22,040 bases of DNA from Acytostelium subglobosum LB1 (taxonomy: Eukaryota; Evosea; Eumycetozoa; Acytosteliales; Acytosteliaceae), in assembly GCF_000787575.1 (NCBI RefSeq), contig NW_012236481.1, positions 1-22,040 of the forward strand, given 5' to 3'. Positions 1 to 9,237 of the stretch are shown here, in pieces; the stretch's first letter is position 1; the number at the start of each line of letters is the position of its first letter. The translations under genes were made by a program, and so were the position numbers. Below the pieces are notes generated by a model. It saw only the letters and a program-made list of their open reading frames with translations. It did not search any database and was not told the DNA's origin.

Positions 1-1
1 A

Positions 2-142
2 AAGGCATTGGCGTCTGGAGCATCATTTCAAGACGTCAAGGCTCTGAGCAGACACAAGTCAGCGACAACAATGGAGAAGTACTACGCCCTCAAGTTGGAG
101 GGCTCGGCGCAATGTTCTCAAGTCAACTCGTTGTTCGAATAG
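2..142 (+). CDS. Tyrosine recombinase, C-terminal end (partial, 5' end outside window)
   Basis: Frame 2 is open from the window edge to TAG at 140-142 and encodes the last 46 residues of a protein. It contains the run RHKSATTMEKYY, which fits the C-terminal active-site block of tyrosine recombinases: an R-H pair, a S/T-rich turn, then the tyrosine that would attack DNA (one of the YY pair). Such enzymes are carried by DIRS-like retrotransposons and Crypton-type DNA transposons, both known in or near dictyostelids. The inverted repeats that start 6 bp after the stop support a mobile-element end. Family (DIRS or Crypton) cannot be decided because the rest of the element is missing. The fragment is short, so the assignment rests on this one motif and its context. 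Confidence 0.6.
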   Translation, partial: KALASGASFQDVKALSRHKSATTMEKYYALKLEGSAQCSQVNSLFE

Positions 143-147
143 TTACA

Positions 148-230
148 TTATATATAATCAGCCTGGTCGAAGTGAAAATAACTAATTTAGATGTAAATTA
201 TTTTTTCCGAGCCAGGCAGATTATATATAA
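148..230. repeat. 83-bp hairpin element with ~22-bp imperfect terminal inverted repeats
   Basis: Bases 148-169 (TTATATATAATCaGCCTGGt...) are the reverse complement of 208-230, with about two differences. The 38 bp between them also recur, inverted, at 371-430. The unit could be a tiny MITE, or part of the inverted-terminal-repeat/internal-complementary-region structure expected at the end of a DIRS-like element whose recombinase gene ends just upstream. Confidence 0.7.
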
Positions 231-430
231 GGACCCACCCGCCCGCCCAGAGAAGGTGGTAGTCCAGGTAAACTAGATTGGAGGCTGTCTGGCGGCAGCT
301 TTTTGATCACTCGCTCGCGCAGCTCACTCACACACATCATTTGGAAGATCCGAAATAAACCATACATACATTAATATATAATCTGCCTGGCTCGTGAAAA
401 AATAATTTACATCTAAATTAGTTATTTTTT
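171..430. repeat. Inverted repeat pair, ~57 bp arms (173-230 and 371-428)
   Basis: The arm 173-230 and the reverse complement of 371-428 share a near-identical core (AAAATAACTAATTTAGATG, then the GCCAGGCAGATTATATA end), differing by one inserted base and a few bases at the extremities. The 140 bp between the arms is C-rich, unlike the arms. No reading frame is supported there. The arrangement fits a mobile-element terminus beside the recombinase fragment. Confidence 0.75.
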
Positions 431-561
431 GAGTTTGAATATTGGGTATCATTTATTGGAGCATTAAGGGACCAGTAAATTGCCAATTTGGCTCGTCAGT
501 AAAGGAGCATCGCCGTCCAGGGGGGGAAAGATTAAAAAAAAAATTGGAAATTGGAATTTTT

Positions 562-566
562 AAAAA
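562..566 (-). terminator. RNA polymerase III terminator of tRNA-Ile
   Basis: Read on the minus strand, a T5 run begins 5 bases after the discriminator base of the tRNA. This is the usual Pol III stop signal. Confidence 0.8.
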
Positions 567-571
567 GGATT

Positions 572-644
572 TGCTCGATGCAGGGATCGAACCTGCGACC
601 GCGGCGTTATTAGCACCGTGCTCTACCGACTGAGCTAATCGAGC
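572..644 (-). tRNA. tRNA-Ile (anticodon AAU)
   Basis: The reverse complement folds into a complete 73-nt cloverleaf: 7-bp acceptor (GCTCGAT/ATCGAGC), U8-A9, D arm GCTC/GAGC, anticodon arm CGGTG/CGCCG with loop CTAATAA giving anticodon AAT, 5-nt variable loop, T arm GCAGG-TTCGATC-CCTGC and discriminator A. No intron is present. The internal A box (TAGCTCAGTCGG) and B box (GGTTCGATCCC) are intact, and a T5 terminator follows. It decodes AUU, and AUC/AUA if A34 is edited to inosine. Confidence 0.97.
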
Positions 645-981
645 AAGTTAGGTGGAAAAACATTTTTCTCTGGTTTTGTACCTAAAAATGAATCCATAGT
701 GTTCTTTTTATTTATCCCGGATGATAACTATTCGATTGTTTTGGCTGTTTGGACACTGTTCTGGTTTATTATTCTAAAGATGGTTATCCTTGTGATTGAT
801 AGTAATTCAAGGATAAAGATTATAACAATAGATATTCTGTTAAATCAATCGCAATTAATTTTAATAAATTTAATTAATTTAAAATCTTAACTAATTTCAA
901 TTAAATAATTATTATAAATATAAAACAATTTTTTTCAAGGAGTTTTCAAGATCTTTTCTTTTTTTATTTTTATTTTACAAC

Positions 982-985
982 AAAA
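982..985 (-). terminator. RNA polymerase III terminator of tRNA-Leu
   Basis: A T4 run on the minus strand, 5 bases after the discriminator base of the tRNA, is the minimal Pol III termination signal. Confidence 0.6.
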
Positions 986-990
986 GATTT

Positions 991-1072
991 TGTCCACTGT
1001 GAGGTTCGAACTCACGCGTATTGCTACACTAGTGCCTAAAACTAGCCCCTTAAACCACTCGGGCAAGTGGAC
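991..1072 (-). tRNA. tRNA-Leu (anticodon UAG)
   Basis: The reverse complement gives an 82-nt class II tRNA: acceptor GTCCACT/AGTGGAC, U8-G9, D arm CCC/GGG with a GTGGTTTAA-type loop, anticodon stem CTAGT/ACTAG with loop TTTAGGC (anticodon TAG), a 13-nt long variable arm, T arm GTGAG-TTCGAAC-CTCAC and discriminator A. The long variable arm together with discriminator A and anticodon TAG identifies leucine (CUA codon). There is no intron. It lies inside the inverted repeat 700-1274. Confidence 0.97.
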
Positions 1073-1366
1073 TTGATGTTTTCGAAACGTGTAAATTTCA
1101 GTATTTATTCATAAACTACTTTTAAAAATAATCGCACGAGCACGCGATGGCAACAATCCAAACCAATGCTCATACCTCCAGCCGACGACACAAAGGCCAG
1201 TGGACTCTACCAGAACAGTGTCCAAACAACCAAAACAATTGTATAGTTATCCCTCGGGATAAATAAACAGAACAATGCGTCTCTCTTCCAGGTCGGCTTT
1301 AAACAAAAATTTAAAAAATAATAAAAACAATAATTTAATTTATCCAAATAATAAATGGGAGGATGA

Positions 1367-2446
1367 TTATTGTTTGTTCATGATATCATAAATATCAATG
1401 TGGTCACCTGAGCTGAATGTGTTGGCGACAAGGGTATCGATCATCTTTCCAGCAGAAAAGCATTGGTCCACCAACTTGTTGTTCTCCTTCAAGTCAATAA
1501 AGTATTGTCTGGTGTTGGGATCTGGTGTCTTTTCTCTGACCTCCTTCTGCATATCCGTGTCCAAGATACCTGGTGCCCAGTTCAATGTCTTTACCTTTGT
1601 ATCCTTCTATATATATAGTTTTGTTGTGATTGTGTGTCAGTCAATCAATGATTATTATTCCAAGTTGGACATCCAATCCAATTCAATCAACTTACACATT
1701 CTTCTGCGATAGTCTTCATCAACATCTCACGGCTGGAAAGGAATTACATAGTTGAGGTAAGTTAGTGAATGAACCAAGTGTTGCAAGAGTGATAGACACT
1801 TACGCAGACTTTCCAGTGCAGTAAAGAGCCCAGAACTCAAAGCCTTGGATAGCGGCCAGTGATGAGATATTGACGATTGCAACTTGTTGTCCAGTTGGTT
1901 TGAACTTGGCCAAGAAGAGTGATGATGTCAAGATGGTGGATGTAACATTCATCGTAACATCAGTCTCAACTTGTTTGAAGTCCTTGATACTGTAAAGGTT
2001 GGACAACAATGTTTAGTAAGCTTGTCTCCAACTTTGATTAACTCAATCAAACACATACTCCTCAACTCTGACAAGTCCTCCAAGTGAACCATGGTTGTTG
2101 AACAACCATACTCTGTCATATTTGGACACCTCAACCTTAAGGTCATTGGATGAATGAATGAATGATGTTAGTGCACTTTCATACATCACTAACATCATCA
2201 ACTTACAGCATCAAGTGAACTCCTCCAAACAGTCTCCAACTCGGTGATTCGAGCAAAGTCTGTTGCAAACAGCTTGACATCGGATGATGGTTTGATCTGC
2301 TTGATGATGGCTTGTGTCGACTCTAGACCACTCTGAGATCTAGCGTACAACAAGAAGTCAACTTGCTCAATCTTGTTTGCCAACTCCTTACATATGTTTG
2401 CGCCAAAGCCTCTTGAAGCACCTGTAACAATCGCCAATGTCCTCAT
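1367..2446 (-). CDS. sprA: Sepiapterin reductase (SDR family), 5 exons, 259 aa
   Basis: Exons on the minus strand are 2207-2446, 2059-2135, 1804-1989, 1696-1732 and 1367-1606, all bounded by GT/AG with phases that join cleanly to 260 codons including TAA. The product should use NADPH to reduce sepiapterin or 6-pyruvoyl-tetrahydropterin in the last step of tetrahydrobiopterin synthesis, in the cytosol. Seen: the Rossmann signature TGASRGFG (residues 8-15), NNHG (93-96, a variant of the SDR NNAG motif), the active-site serines in NISS, the catalytic YCTGK (Y162, K166) and PGILDTDMQ, which closely resembles the PGPLDTDMQ of animal sepiapterin reductases. Length matches the family (about 260 aa). 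An in-frame ATG at 2509 would add 21 residues, but ATG 2446 sits directly before the first beta strand and is preferred. The exon-2 acceptor has an alternative 6 bases downstream (2129). The symbol follows the Dictyostelium gene and is by homology. Confidence 0.92.
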
Positions 2447-2522
2447 TATTGTCTTTGTATTTGTATTAATATCTGTAACACTCGGACCAAACTTGATTGA
2501 TTTCATCAAAATGATGTGTCGG

Positions 2523-2530
2523 TCACGTGA
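2523..2530. promoter_or_regulatory. TCACGTGA palindrome upstream of sepiapterin reductase
   Basis: A perfect 8-bp palindrome with a CACGTG (E/G-box type) core lies 77 bp upstream of the chosen start codon. The same 8-mer lies 24 bp upstream of the PH-LIM gene at 14278-14285. A role as a bHLH or bZIP binding site is inferred only from the core. Confidence 0.3.
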
Positions 2531-2674
2531 TCAGATGTTGATCAAAAAGCGTATACTTGTTATAAGAACTGTTTATTACAAGGTCCACTGACCAAGACGA
2601 TACACATCGCTGGTCCACTAGACTTAGTTGTGTTGCTCTTCCTCAATAAGAATGAGGTTGGCTAGGTTTGAAAA

Positions 2675-2698
2675 GAAGGAAGGAAGGAAGGAAGGAAG
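2675..2698. repeat. Microsatellite (GAAG)6
   Basis: Six perfect GAAG units. The complementary CTTC repeat occurs at 10901-10925. Confidence 0.9.
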
Positions 2699-2962
2699 AG
2701 AGGTATAGTGCTGCTACTGCTACTAGGTCATGTTCCGATCGGGCCTGCCATGCTATATATATATAACATCCAATTATATACGTAGGGTTGGATGGAGGAC
2801 AGGTCAGGTCTTACGTTAGACCGGGGCATACTTCTACAAGTGAAGTGCATGCACTGTTTAAAAGAGGGCGTGTCATGTCATTCGATACATCCAGACAGCC
2901 TCTTTGGCGATGGAGTTGGTTGTGAAGGAAGACGAGAAAAACTGAGGGAGTGGATGGATGGA

Positions 2963-2990
2963 GGGAAGGAGGGAGGGAGGGAGGGAGGTG
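2963..2990 (+). repeat. G-rich tract with GGGA repeats (potential G-quadruplex)
   Basis: Four perfect GGGA units with one-base loops (2971-2985) lie within a longer purine tract that has a further GGG at 2963-2965. It is on the strand opposite to the flanking genes. Confidence 0.7.
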
Positions 2991-3244
2991 AGGCGGTGTC
3001 GATTCAATATGTCCAATAAATAACATTGTTGCTGGATTGCTGATGTACAAGTAGGTCCTCAATGATGTGAGGGTTGGCCGATGATTGATGGGTGAGTGTG
3101 TGCGTGTGATGGTTAATGCTGCCTGATGATGCTGCTGTGATTGTATATGTGTATGTTTGTGATTGTATATGAATATGTANTATGATGGATCGATCATGGC
3201 ATGATGACCATGATATCCAAGTCTACGCGCCAACGACTTGATGT

Positions 3245-3666
3245 CTAGTCAAATGACAGACCACCTGTACCTTCAAACGTCTCGACACTGAATGAACCTT
3301 TGAATATACATGGCACGGATTGGAACTCAACCTTGCCTTGAACTTTGACAGTGTCTTGATTCCACTCGAATGTACACTTGTCCTTGGAGGAAGCCTTCAC
3401 CAACGACACTCCAATCTCCATTCCACCAAATGTCCTTGGGAACTTTATCAGGAAGAAGCCTCTTTGCAATGCCTCCTTAAACTCAGCTGGGCGAGGCACG
3501 CCATCCTGAGACCTATATCTTGACACCACGACATCCTGTGGCTCCATCAACTTCTTCATCAGAGGGCTAACCTCACGAGCTGGGGCTGTTTGATTTGAGT
3601 TAGTATGAGTATGGGTTGATGGACCAGACTTTGAGGACAAGACATACTCTTTGACTTTCCAACCAT
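3245..3666 (-). CDS. Small protein of unknown function, 2 exons, 119 aa
   Basis: I do not recognise the family. Exon 1 is 3648-3666 (19 nt, encoding MVGKSK and one base) and exon 2 is 3245-3585, ending in TAG. The 62-nt intron has donor GTATGT, a branch-like TACTAAC and acceptor AAACAG, and splicing keeps the frame, whereas the unspliced exon-2 frame has no ATG. This model is inferred from splice signals; without it the frame could only start at a TTG. The predicted protein is soluble, with no signal peptide or membrane segment. After a basic/polar start (to about residue 45) it is beta-strand-like, with conserved-looking stretches such as FFLIKFPRTFGGMEIGVSL and a Gly-rich C-terminus. No catalytic motif is evident. 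It lies between sepiapterin reductase and the coiled-coil gene on the same strand. Confidence 0.75.
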
Positions 3667-4577
3667 TATTGATATATTATGTTATTGATATTTATGATGA
3701 GTAATAACTCTTTGGATAAAGGTATATATGTATATGTATAAGTATGTAACTGCGAACAAAGTAAGGTTGATCAATCAATCAATGAATGAGTGGACAATAG
3801 CTTGAGAGTACAATGGACTTTGGACAAGTTATTGTTGGTTGTTGTTGTTGGTTTGGTTGGTACGAGAATGAGTGAGCTTTGTCTACGTATTGTGATCAGC
3901 GTAGAGATGCGAGAGCAAAGTTGCGATGAGATGTATGAGTTGAGTGAATGTGTGTCTGTGTTTTAGTATCTCAATCAATCTCTTTGATTCACTCATCGAT
4001 TGTTTGTACTGACTGGTGCGATAACGGATTGGAAAGTTTGATGTGGTGTCAGTGTTTATCTATTGTTGGGCCAGAGCCCAACCTGAGGCCCGAGGTCCCA
4101 TTTATTTTTGACTTGTTTTTGAGTCTCTACAAACAAACACACACTTTTTAGATCAATTTTTCAAACAAATCAGTTGATTGGTTGGGGTTAGGCTCTCACT
4201 CGAAGACCTCGTTGGTGGTGGACCATAGATGGTATTGATCTCTCATAGGTTGTTAGCAACAAACGACTGAACTCAATGCATGGTCAAGACTTGATCGGGT
4301 AGTGTCGCGGTTCGGCATCACAGTCACTCCATCGGGAGAACTTTGAGTAAGATGATTGGCCAATCCAGTATCAAGGGTATCTAATCACATCATTACCTGC
4401 TTGAGTGAGAGGGAGAGAGACAGAGCGGAGGAATAAGACCTGAGTGTGTTTAATTAATTAAAGTAAAGTAAGGTATGAATGATGTTGAGAGGATAGATGG
4501 ATGGAGGGATGGATAGGACGGTTTGATTGATTGATCGATTTGTTGATGGATCAAACAACCCTGATGTTTGTTAACAA
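3667..4577. other. Intergenic region, 0.9 kb
   Basis: This stretch lies upstream of the small gene and downstream of the coiled-coil gene. The parts 3667-4150 and 4440-4577 are simple-sequence-rich (TGAATGAG, GTTGTT, GATGGAT). About 4180-4400 is of mixed composition without tetranucleotide repeats, but has no long frame on either strand and no RNA family I recognise. It could be untranslated sequence or a noncoding RNA. Confidence 0.5.
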
Positions 4578-7500
4578 TTACAATGTATCAGACATGAGTA
4601 GTCGAGTGATACCTCCAATTGAGAATCCAAGTAGTGATCCAGCCACAGCGACATCGGGTCGTTTGAGTCTATGATAGAGTACCGCACTGCACATTGCAGC
4701 TCCAATGGCACCTGACAGTGCAATATCTCTGTATGAATGAGTGGAGGATTCATCATCATCGTAGTCCATCAGTTGGTTGTTGGCAACATCGTTGGTGGTG
4801 GTGGACTGAGTGTGAGTGTCATCAGTTAGCTCTCCAGCAGCAGGAGCATGTGAAATGTTGTTGGTGTGTTTGTTGTTGTTCAAAGGAGTGAATATTTGAT
4901 TGATTGCAATCCATGATGATTGAATCAGGCCGGTCAATGCCATGACACTTGCGCCATATCTTAAACTCTGTGTCGAGAGATCAGACAGATGAATAGGACT
5001 GCCGCTGTTGTGATTGAGCAGTTGAATGAATAGTGAAGAGCTGTATGTGCTGAGTCCGAGTGCCAACGTGCCCTTGACTAGCTTCTGAATAGTCTTTCTG
5101 GTGCTGTTGTTGGTACGGTTGTTGCTGCTGCTGGTGCGCGGTTTGATGTCGGTCTGGGCAGCTGGTGTGGACACCTCAGGGGTGGTGCCCTCTGCCAAAG
5201 GAAGCGGCGTGGGGGTGTCAGAGACAGCGCTGGGGGTGGTTGTTGGGGTGGACGAGGACGATGGCAGGGGTGCGAGGGCCGAGTTGCCAATGTGTGTCCA
5301 GCCATCAGATGACAGCTCGGGCTTGTTGGTGGCCTCTTGTTCAAACTCCTCGTCGGCCATTGGTGAAGATAAAAGTACATTGGTGTTGTTGTCCGCGGTG
5401 AAGTATTGAGTGGTGGTCGTGGTTGTGATGGTGGTCGATTGCATTGGCAGTGAGTAGTTTGGCCCTGACAGTTGCGAGATGCCCACCTCCATCTTCCTCA
5501 GCTTGCTCTCCATCTTCATCAATTGGTTGACCTGATCGCCAACAAACGAGTTGTTCTCCGACGTGATCCCGATGATCTGGCTCTCCAGCTTGACGATCTT
5601 GGACTGCATGAGGTTCAGCTTGTTCCTCTGATGTTGCACCTCACTGAGTAGATACTGATTGGTGAGCTCCAGGTCCTCCTTTGTGGTGCCGCTGTTGGTG
5701 CTGTTGTTCGTGGATTCAATCTCTGTGAGTTTGTTGGCGATGCCAATCTTGGTGGTCTCCACCTCGCGCAGAATGTAGTCCCTGAGCGAGGACAGTGTCT
5801 GGCTGGAGTTGACCTTGCCCTTCTCGACGACTAGCGCCAGGCCACTGCGAAGCTGAAGTATCTCTTTCTTCTCCTTGAGCAACGCCTGCTTGAGATGCAG
5901 TACCTTCTCCTTGATGCTCTCGAGCGCCACCTGTATCCTCTCGGTGTTCTTGGGTCCCTGGCTCAGCTCCACATCAACCACACTGCTGCTGCTTGGTACG
6001 TTGACATTGCCACTGGTGCTGATGCTGTTGCTGCTGGGCGTGATGCTGGCCGTCAGCAGTCTGTTCATCTCCTTGGTGAGACGGTCGACCTCGGACTCGG
6101 CCCACATCAATCGCTTGTTGACCACCTGCAACTGGTTCTGAAGTTGGGCGCACTCGCGCTCGCTGGCCTCTAGCAGCTTGACCGTGCGCTGGGTCTCCTG
6201 AAGGAGTGCGCTGTTTGATTGTTCCGAAGTGTAGAACTTGGTGACCAGAGTGGTGTTGTCGCGCTCCAATGCAAAGAGGCGGACGTTGAGGGTCTCGAGC
6301 TTGGTGATGAGGTCGCCGCGCTGCTCTTGCGCTCCACGTATCTCGCTCTGGAGCTCCTCGCGCTCGAGTGTCAGGGCATCAATAATCTCTTGCAGCTGGA
6401 TACATGCGCTCTCGCCAGTCACGCGCAACTCTAGTATGAGATGATTGAAGCGTTCTGTGATTCCAGCGCGGTCCTTGTCCATGTCCAAGATCGTCTGTGC
6501 GAGAGCCTCCTTGTCGCCCATCAAGTTGTTGACCATGCTGGACAGGACTGACTCGCGGCCCTCCATTGCACTGAGCTCGGCCACCAACTGATCGATACGA
6601 CTACACATCCTATCGCGCTCCTCCTCAACCTTTTGTATCTTGTTCGACATGTTCAAGAACTCTTGTGAGCTATTCTGTTTGTCCATCTGATTGATTGGTA
6701 GGATGTTAGTTGAGGCTACCGTGTCGCCAAATCAATAGATCAATCAAACACTTACGAGTAACTCAATGTGGAGTACTTCATTGTGATGCTTCCACTGTCC
6801 TAGCCTGGTCTCCAAGGCCTCAACTTGGTTCCTGTAGAACTCAATGTCCCTGTGATTGATTGATTGAATGATTGTTAGTATGATTCCATTCCCCGTCTTC
6901 CATCATCAACACCATTCAAACTTACCTTGATGATGATGTGTTGTCATCACTTGTCGTCGAGGTGGTGGTGGTACCAGCTGGCTGATGTTGCTGCTGCTTT
7001 GGTTTGTATAATACAGAGCTGGACACTTGTAGTGCCATGTCCAACAATTGCTTTGTGATGTCTTCTAGGTCACGATCTTGTAGCATCAATTCCTTGCGCT
7101 GCTGTCTGTCTGTGGACTGCTTGTGAATGGCACCACGTGGATCGTCGCCAAGAGATAGCTCCATGTCATTGATCTTGTGTTGTAGCTGTGAGAGAGATAG
7201 TAGCACATCGTCAAGCTCGTCCTTCATTGTCTGGTTTTCAATGTAGACCAGGTCACGTGCCGATGATGATGATGAGTGCGAGGTGGTCTTGTTACTGCTG
7301 ATGCTGTTCACGTTGTTGGTGCTCGCGTTGTTGCCGTTGTTGTTACTGTTGTTGTCGCTTGTGAGCAGTGATGATGCTTGTTCAATCTTCTCCTTCAGGT
7401 TCTGCTTGGCCTGCGCGAAGCAGTCTCTGAGACGCCTGCGTTCGTGATCGGTCTTTTGGCGATACTCTTGCAACTCCTTCTCGATGAGCGATCGCTTTGT

Positions 7501-8877
7501 CTTGATCTCATTGAGCTTGGACTCCTCGACCAGGTCGTCTTCATCATCGACGTCAACCTCGTCCTCCTCCGACTCCTCCGCCTCGTCTTCATCCTCGTCA
7601 GAGTTGTCAGACTGTGGCAGTTGAGGCCGTGGTTGGGTGAACCTTGGTGTATACCTTTGGACCTGGGGTCGGTTCGCCCATGCGCGAAGCTGTGGCGCTG
7701 CTGGTGTAACCTCCTCGCCTTGGTGAGCTTGGTGAATGGCTGTGGTGTGATGGCCATTGAGCTGCTTGAGGTATTCAGTGGACTTGTCACTTCCATTTGG
7801 ATCGTACTGCTTGACATTAAAGAATGTACCCTTGGTCGAGTCGACGTCAGCATGCTCCTCGACGCTGACCACACTGTTGTTGTCGTCGTCATCGTCTTGG
7901 TCGCCATCGTCATCGCGATCCAACTCACTGTCATAGTCCTCGTCCTCATTTCTTGATCGATGATGATGTTGATGTGGTTGTCTGTTGTGATGATGATGCT
8001 GATGCTGCTGTTGCAGATGCTGATCCTCCTCATCACTCTCTTTGAAATGACTCTTATAATATACCAATGGACCTCTGGGTTCGTAGCTGTCGTCGCTTCC
8101 ATCGGGCTCCCCGTCGCTTTCGTCGTCGCTCTCGGTGGGATCACTGTCGTCATAGACCTCGTCGTCGTCATCATCGTCGTCGTCGTCGCGTGTTGAGTAG
8201 TTGGGAAAGAGGAAGTAGGACTCGGACGACATCTCCAGAGGGTGCTTCTCAAAGTGGAACACCTTGTTTGTGCGGCCAAATGTGACACGTGGTGTATTGT
8301 TGTTGCCAGTAGTTGTAGTAGTGTTGCCAGTGTTGTTGCCAGTGTTGTCGACTTGCTGACCATCGATAGTCAACAAACCAGTTGTATCATGATTATAATA
8401 ATCCTTGTGAAAGTCCCTTGCGCTGTATGACTGTCTAATTGGTATTGAATCACAAGCTGGTGCTTGCATCTCCTCCTCATCAATCCAATATTCACTGATC
8501 ATGCTTCTCTCCAGCTCATTATCTTCTTCCTCATCTTCCTCATCTTCCTCATTATCGTCCATGTCCTCGTCTGACTGTGACTCTGATGGTTGTTGTGCAT
8601 TCTCTTCATTCTCTACATGTTTGATCATGTCCACTTCTTTCAAATCTACGTCTACATCCAAGTGTTCATCATTATCATTATCATTATCATCATGATCATT
8701 GATGACCTCTGGTACTTGTTGTTCAATAACATTCTCTTCTACAGGTGATGATGATGTGATATGATTGTATTGTTTAATAATGTCTGCCATTGATTGATGT
8801 TGATGCTGTCCAGGCAATGTTGGAGCAGGTCCAAGTATAGGTTCCTCTTCCATCTCCTCTATATTATTATGAGACAT
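4578..8877 (-). CDS. Large acidic coiled-coil protein with C-terminal hydrophobic segments, 3 exons, 1384 aa
   Basis: I do not recognise a named family. Exons are 6926-8877, 6756-6849 and 4578-6686, joined by GTAAGT...CAG introns with ACTAAC branch-like sites; phases agree and give 1385 codons. Residues 1-130 and 220-480 are Asp/Glu-rich and low-complexity, with a His/Gln tract (QHQHHHH). Between them RVTF (197-200) followed by VFHF (206-209) fits an RVxF protein-phosphatase-1 docking motif. From about residue 490 to 640 and from 650 to about 1080 the heptad pattern indicates long coiled coils. A Ser/Thr/Pro-rich linker follows (about 1110-1210). The end has four hydrophobic stretches (about 1218-1239, 1258-1281, 1334-1353, 1359-1380), the last two Gly/Ala-rich and separated by YHRLKRPD. 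A membrane-anchored tether or scaffold is inferred. It could easily be predicted as two genes, because exon 3 begins with an in-frame ATG right after the splice site. Confidence 0.85.
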
Positions 8878-9237
8878 TATATATAATTACAGATAATAGT
8901 TATAAATATATATATATATATCTCAAACTTGTATGTATGGGTGAGTGAATGAATAACGAGAATGAATGGGTTTAGACCATGATGTCACCTTTGTCCCAAA
9001 CAACGACTTTTTCAAAAGTTTCAAAAAGTATGCTTTGCACCAAAAAGAGATCATTCACTGAATGACTTTGTTTAACTGACTCACTTGTTGTTGTTACAGA
9101 TAATGATACATAATTATATATATATACTTTATTACTTATACATATTGAGTTGTAATAGTTCTATGATGGATGGATGGATGATGTTAACTAGGATGATTGA
9201 TTGAATGAATGATGATGATACTCATTCATTCATTGAT
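8878..9237. other. Intergenic region between the coiled-coil and triple-LIM genes
   Basis: AT-rich DNA with TATATATATATAT at about 8907-8919, directly upstream of the coiled-coil gene, probably its core promoter. A CACCTT...AAACA...ACTTT block at 8986-9012 resembles one upstream of the citrate synthase gene (18361-18395). GGATGGAT and TGAATGA repeats fill the rest. No gene is seen. Confidence 0.5.

Larger units (their letters stand above)
700..1274. repeat. 66-bp inverted repeat pair flanking the tRNA-Leu gene (arms 700-765 and 1209-1274)
   Basis: Bases 700-765 match the reverse complement of 1209-1274 at 59 of 66 positions with no gaps. The arms run from TGTTCT(T/G)TTTATTTATCCC at the outer edge to TTTGGACACTGTTCTGGT at the inner edge. 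The 443 bp between them is AT-rich and holds the tRNA-Leu gene, which lies off-centre. The arms look like remains of a dispersed repeat inserted twice in opposite orientation, or the ends of one element enclosing the tRNA gene. No transposase frame is present between them. Confidence 0.8.
2447..3244. other. Intergenic, simple-sequence-rich
   Basis: No convincing gene is seen between the sepiapterin reductase start and the next stop codon. The stretch holds the TCACGTGA palindrome at 2523-2530, the direct repeat GGTCCACT at about 2581 and 2611, a GAAG tract at 2675-2698, a G-rich tract at 2963-2990 and TG-rich DNA around 3090-3180. Base 3180 is N, so the assembly is uncertain there. It should contain the sepiapterin reductase promoter and the 3' untranslated region of the next gene. 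Confidence 0.6.

Noticed and set aside
442-633. 63-codon plus-strand frame
   Set aside because: It overlaps the antisense of a complete tRNA gene, which explains its 3' half.
1147-1266. 39-codon plus-strand frame starting ATGGCAACAATCC
   Set aside because: It ends inside one arm of the 66-bp inverted repeat and has no recognisable motif; probably a chance frame in repeat DNA.
2811-3233. 140-codon minus-strand frame with His/Ser/Pro-rich translation
   Set aside because: It is the translation of GGGA and TG simple repeats, contains the ambiguous base at 3180, and has no domain.
4375-4386. GGGTATCTAATC, identical to a universally conserved small-subunit rRNA segment (reverse strand), suggesting a mitochondrial or bacterial rRNA insertion
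   Set aside because: The flanking bases on both sides do not resemble rRNA (no AACAGGATTAGA context and no following GTAGTCC), so the 12-bp identity is taken as chance.
7378-7956. 192-codon hydrophobic plus-strand frame
   Set aside because: Antisense of Asp/Glu-rich codons gives Val/Leu-rich frames; it lies opposite the supported coiled-coil gene.
7395-8363. 322-codon minus-strand frame overlapping exon 1 of the coiled-coil gene
   Set aside because: Ser/Thr/Arg low-complexity frame-shifted reading of the same repetitive codons; no independent evidence.
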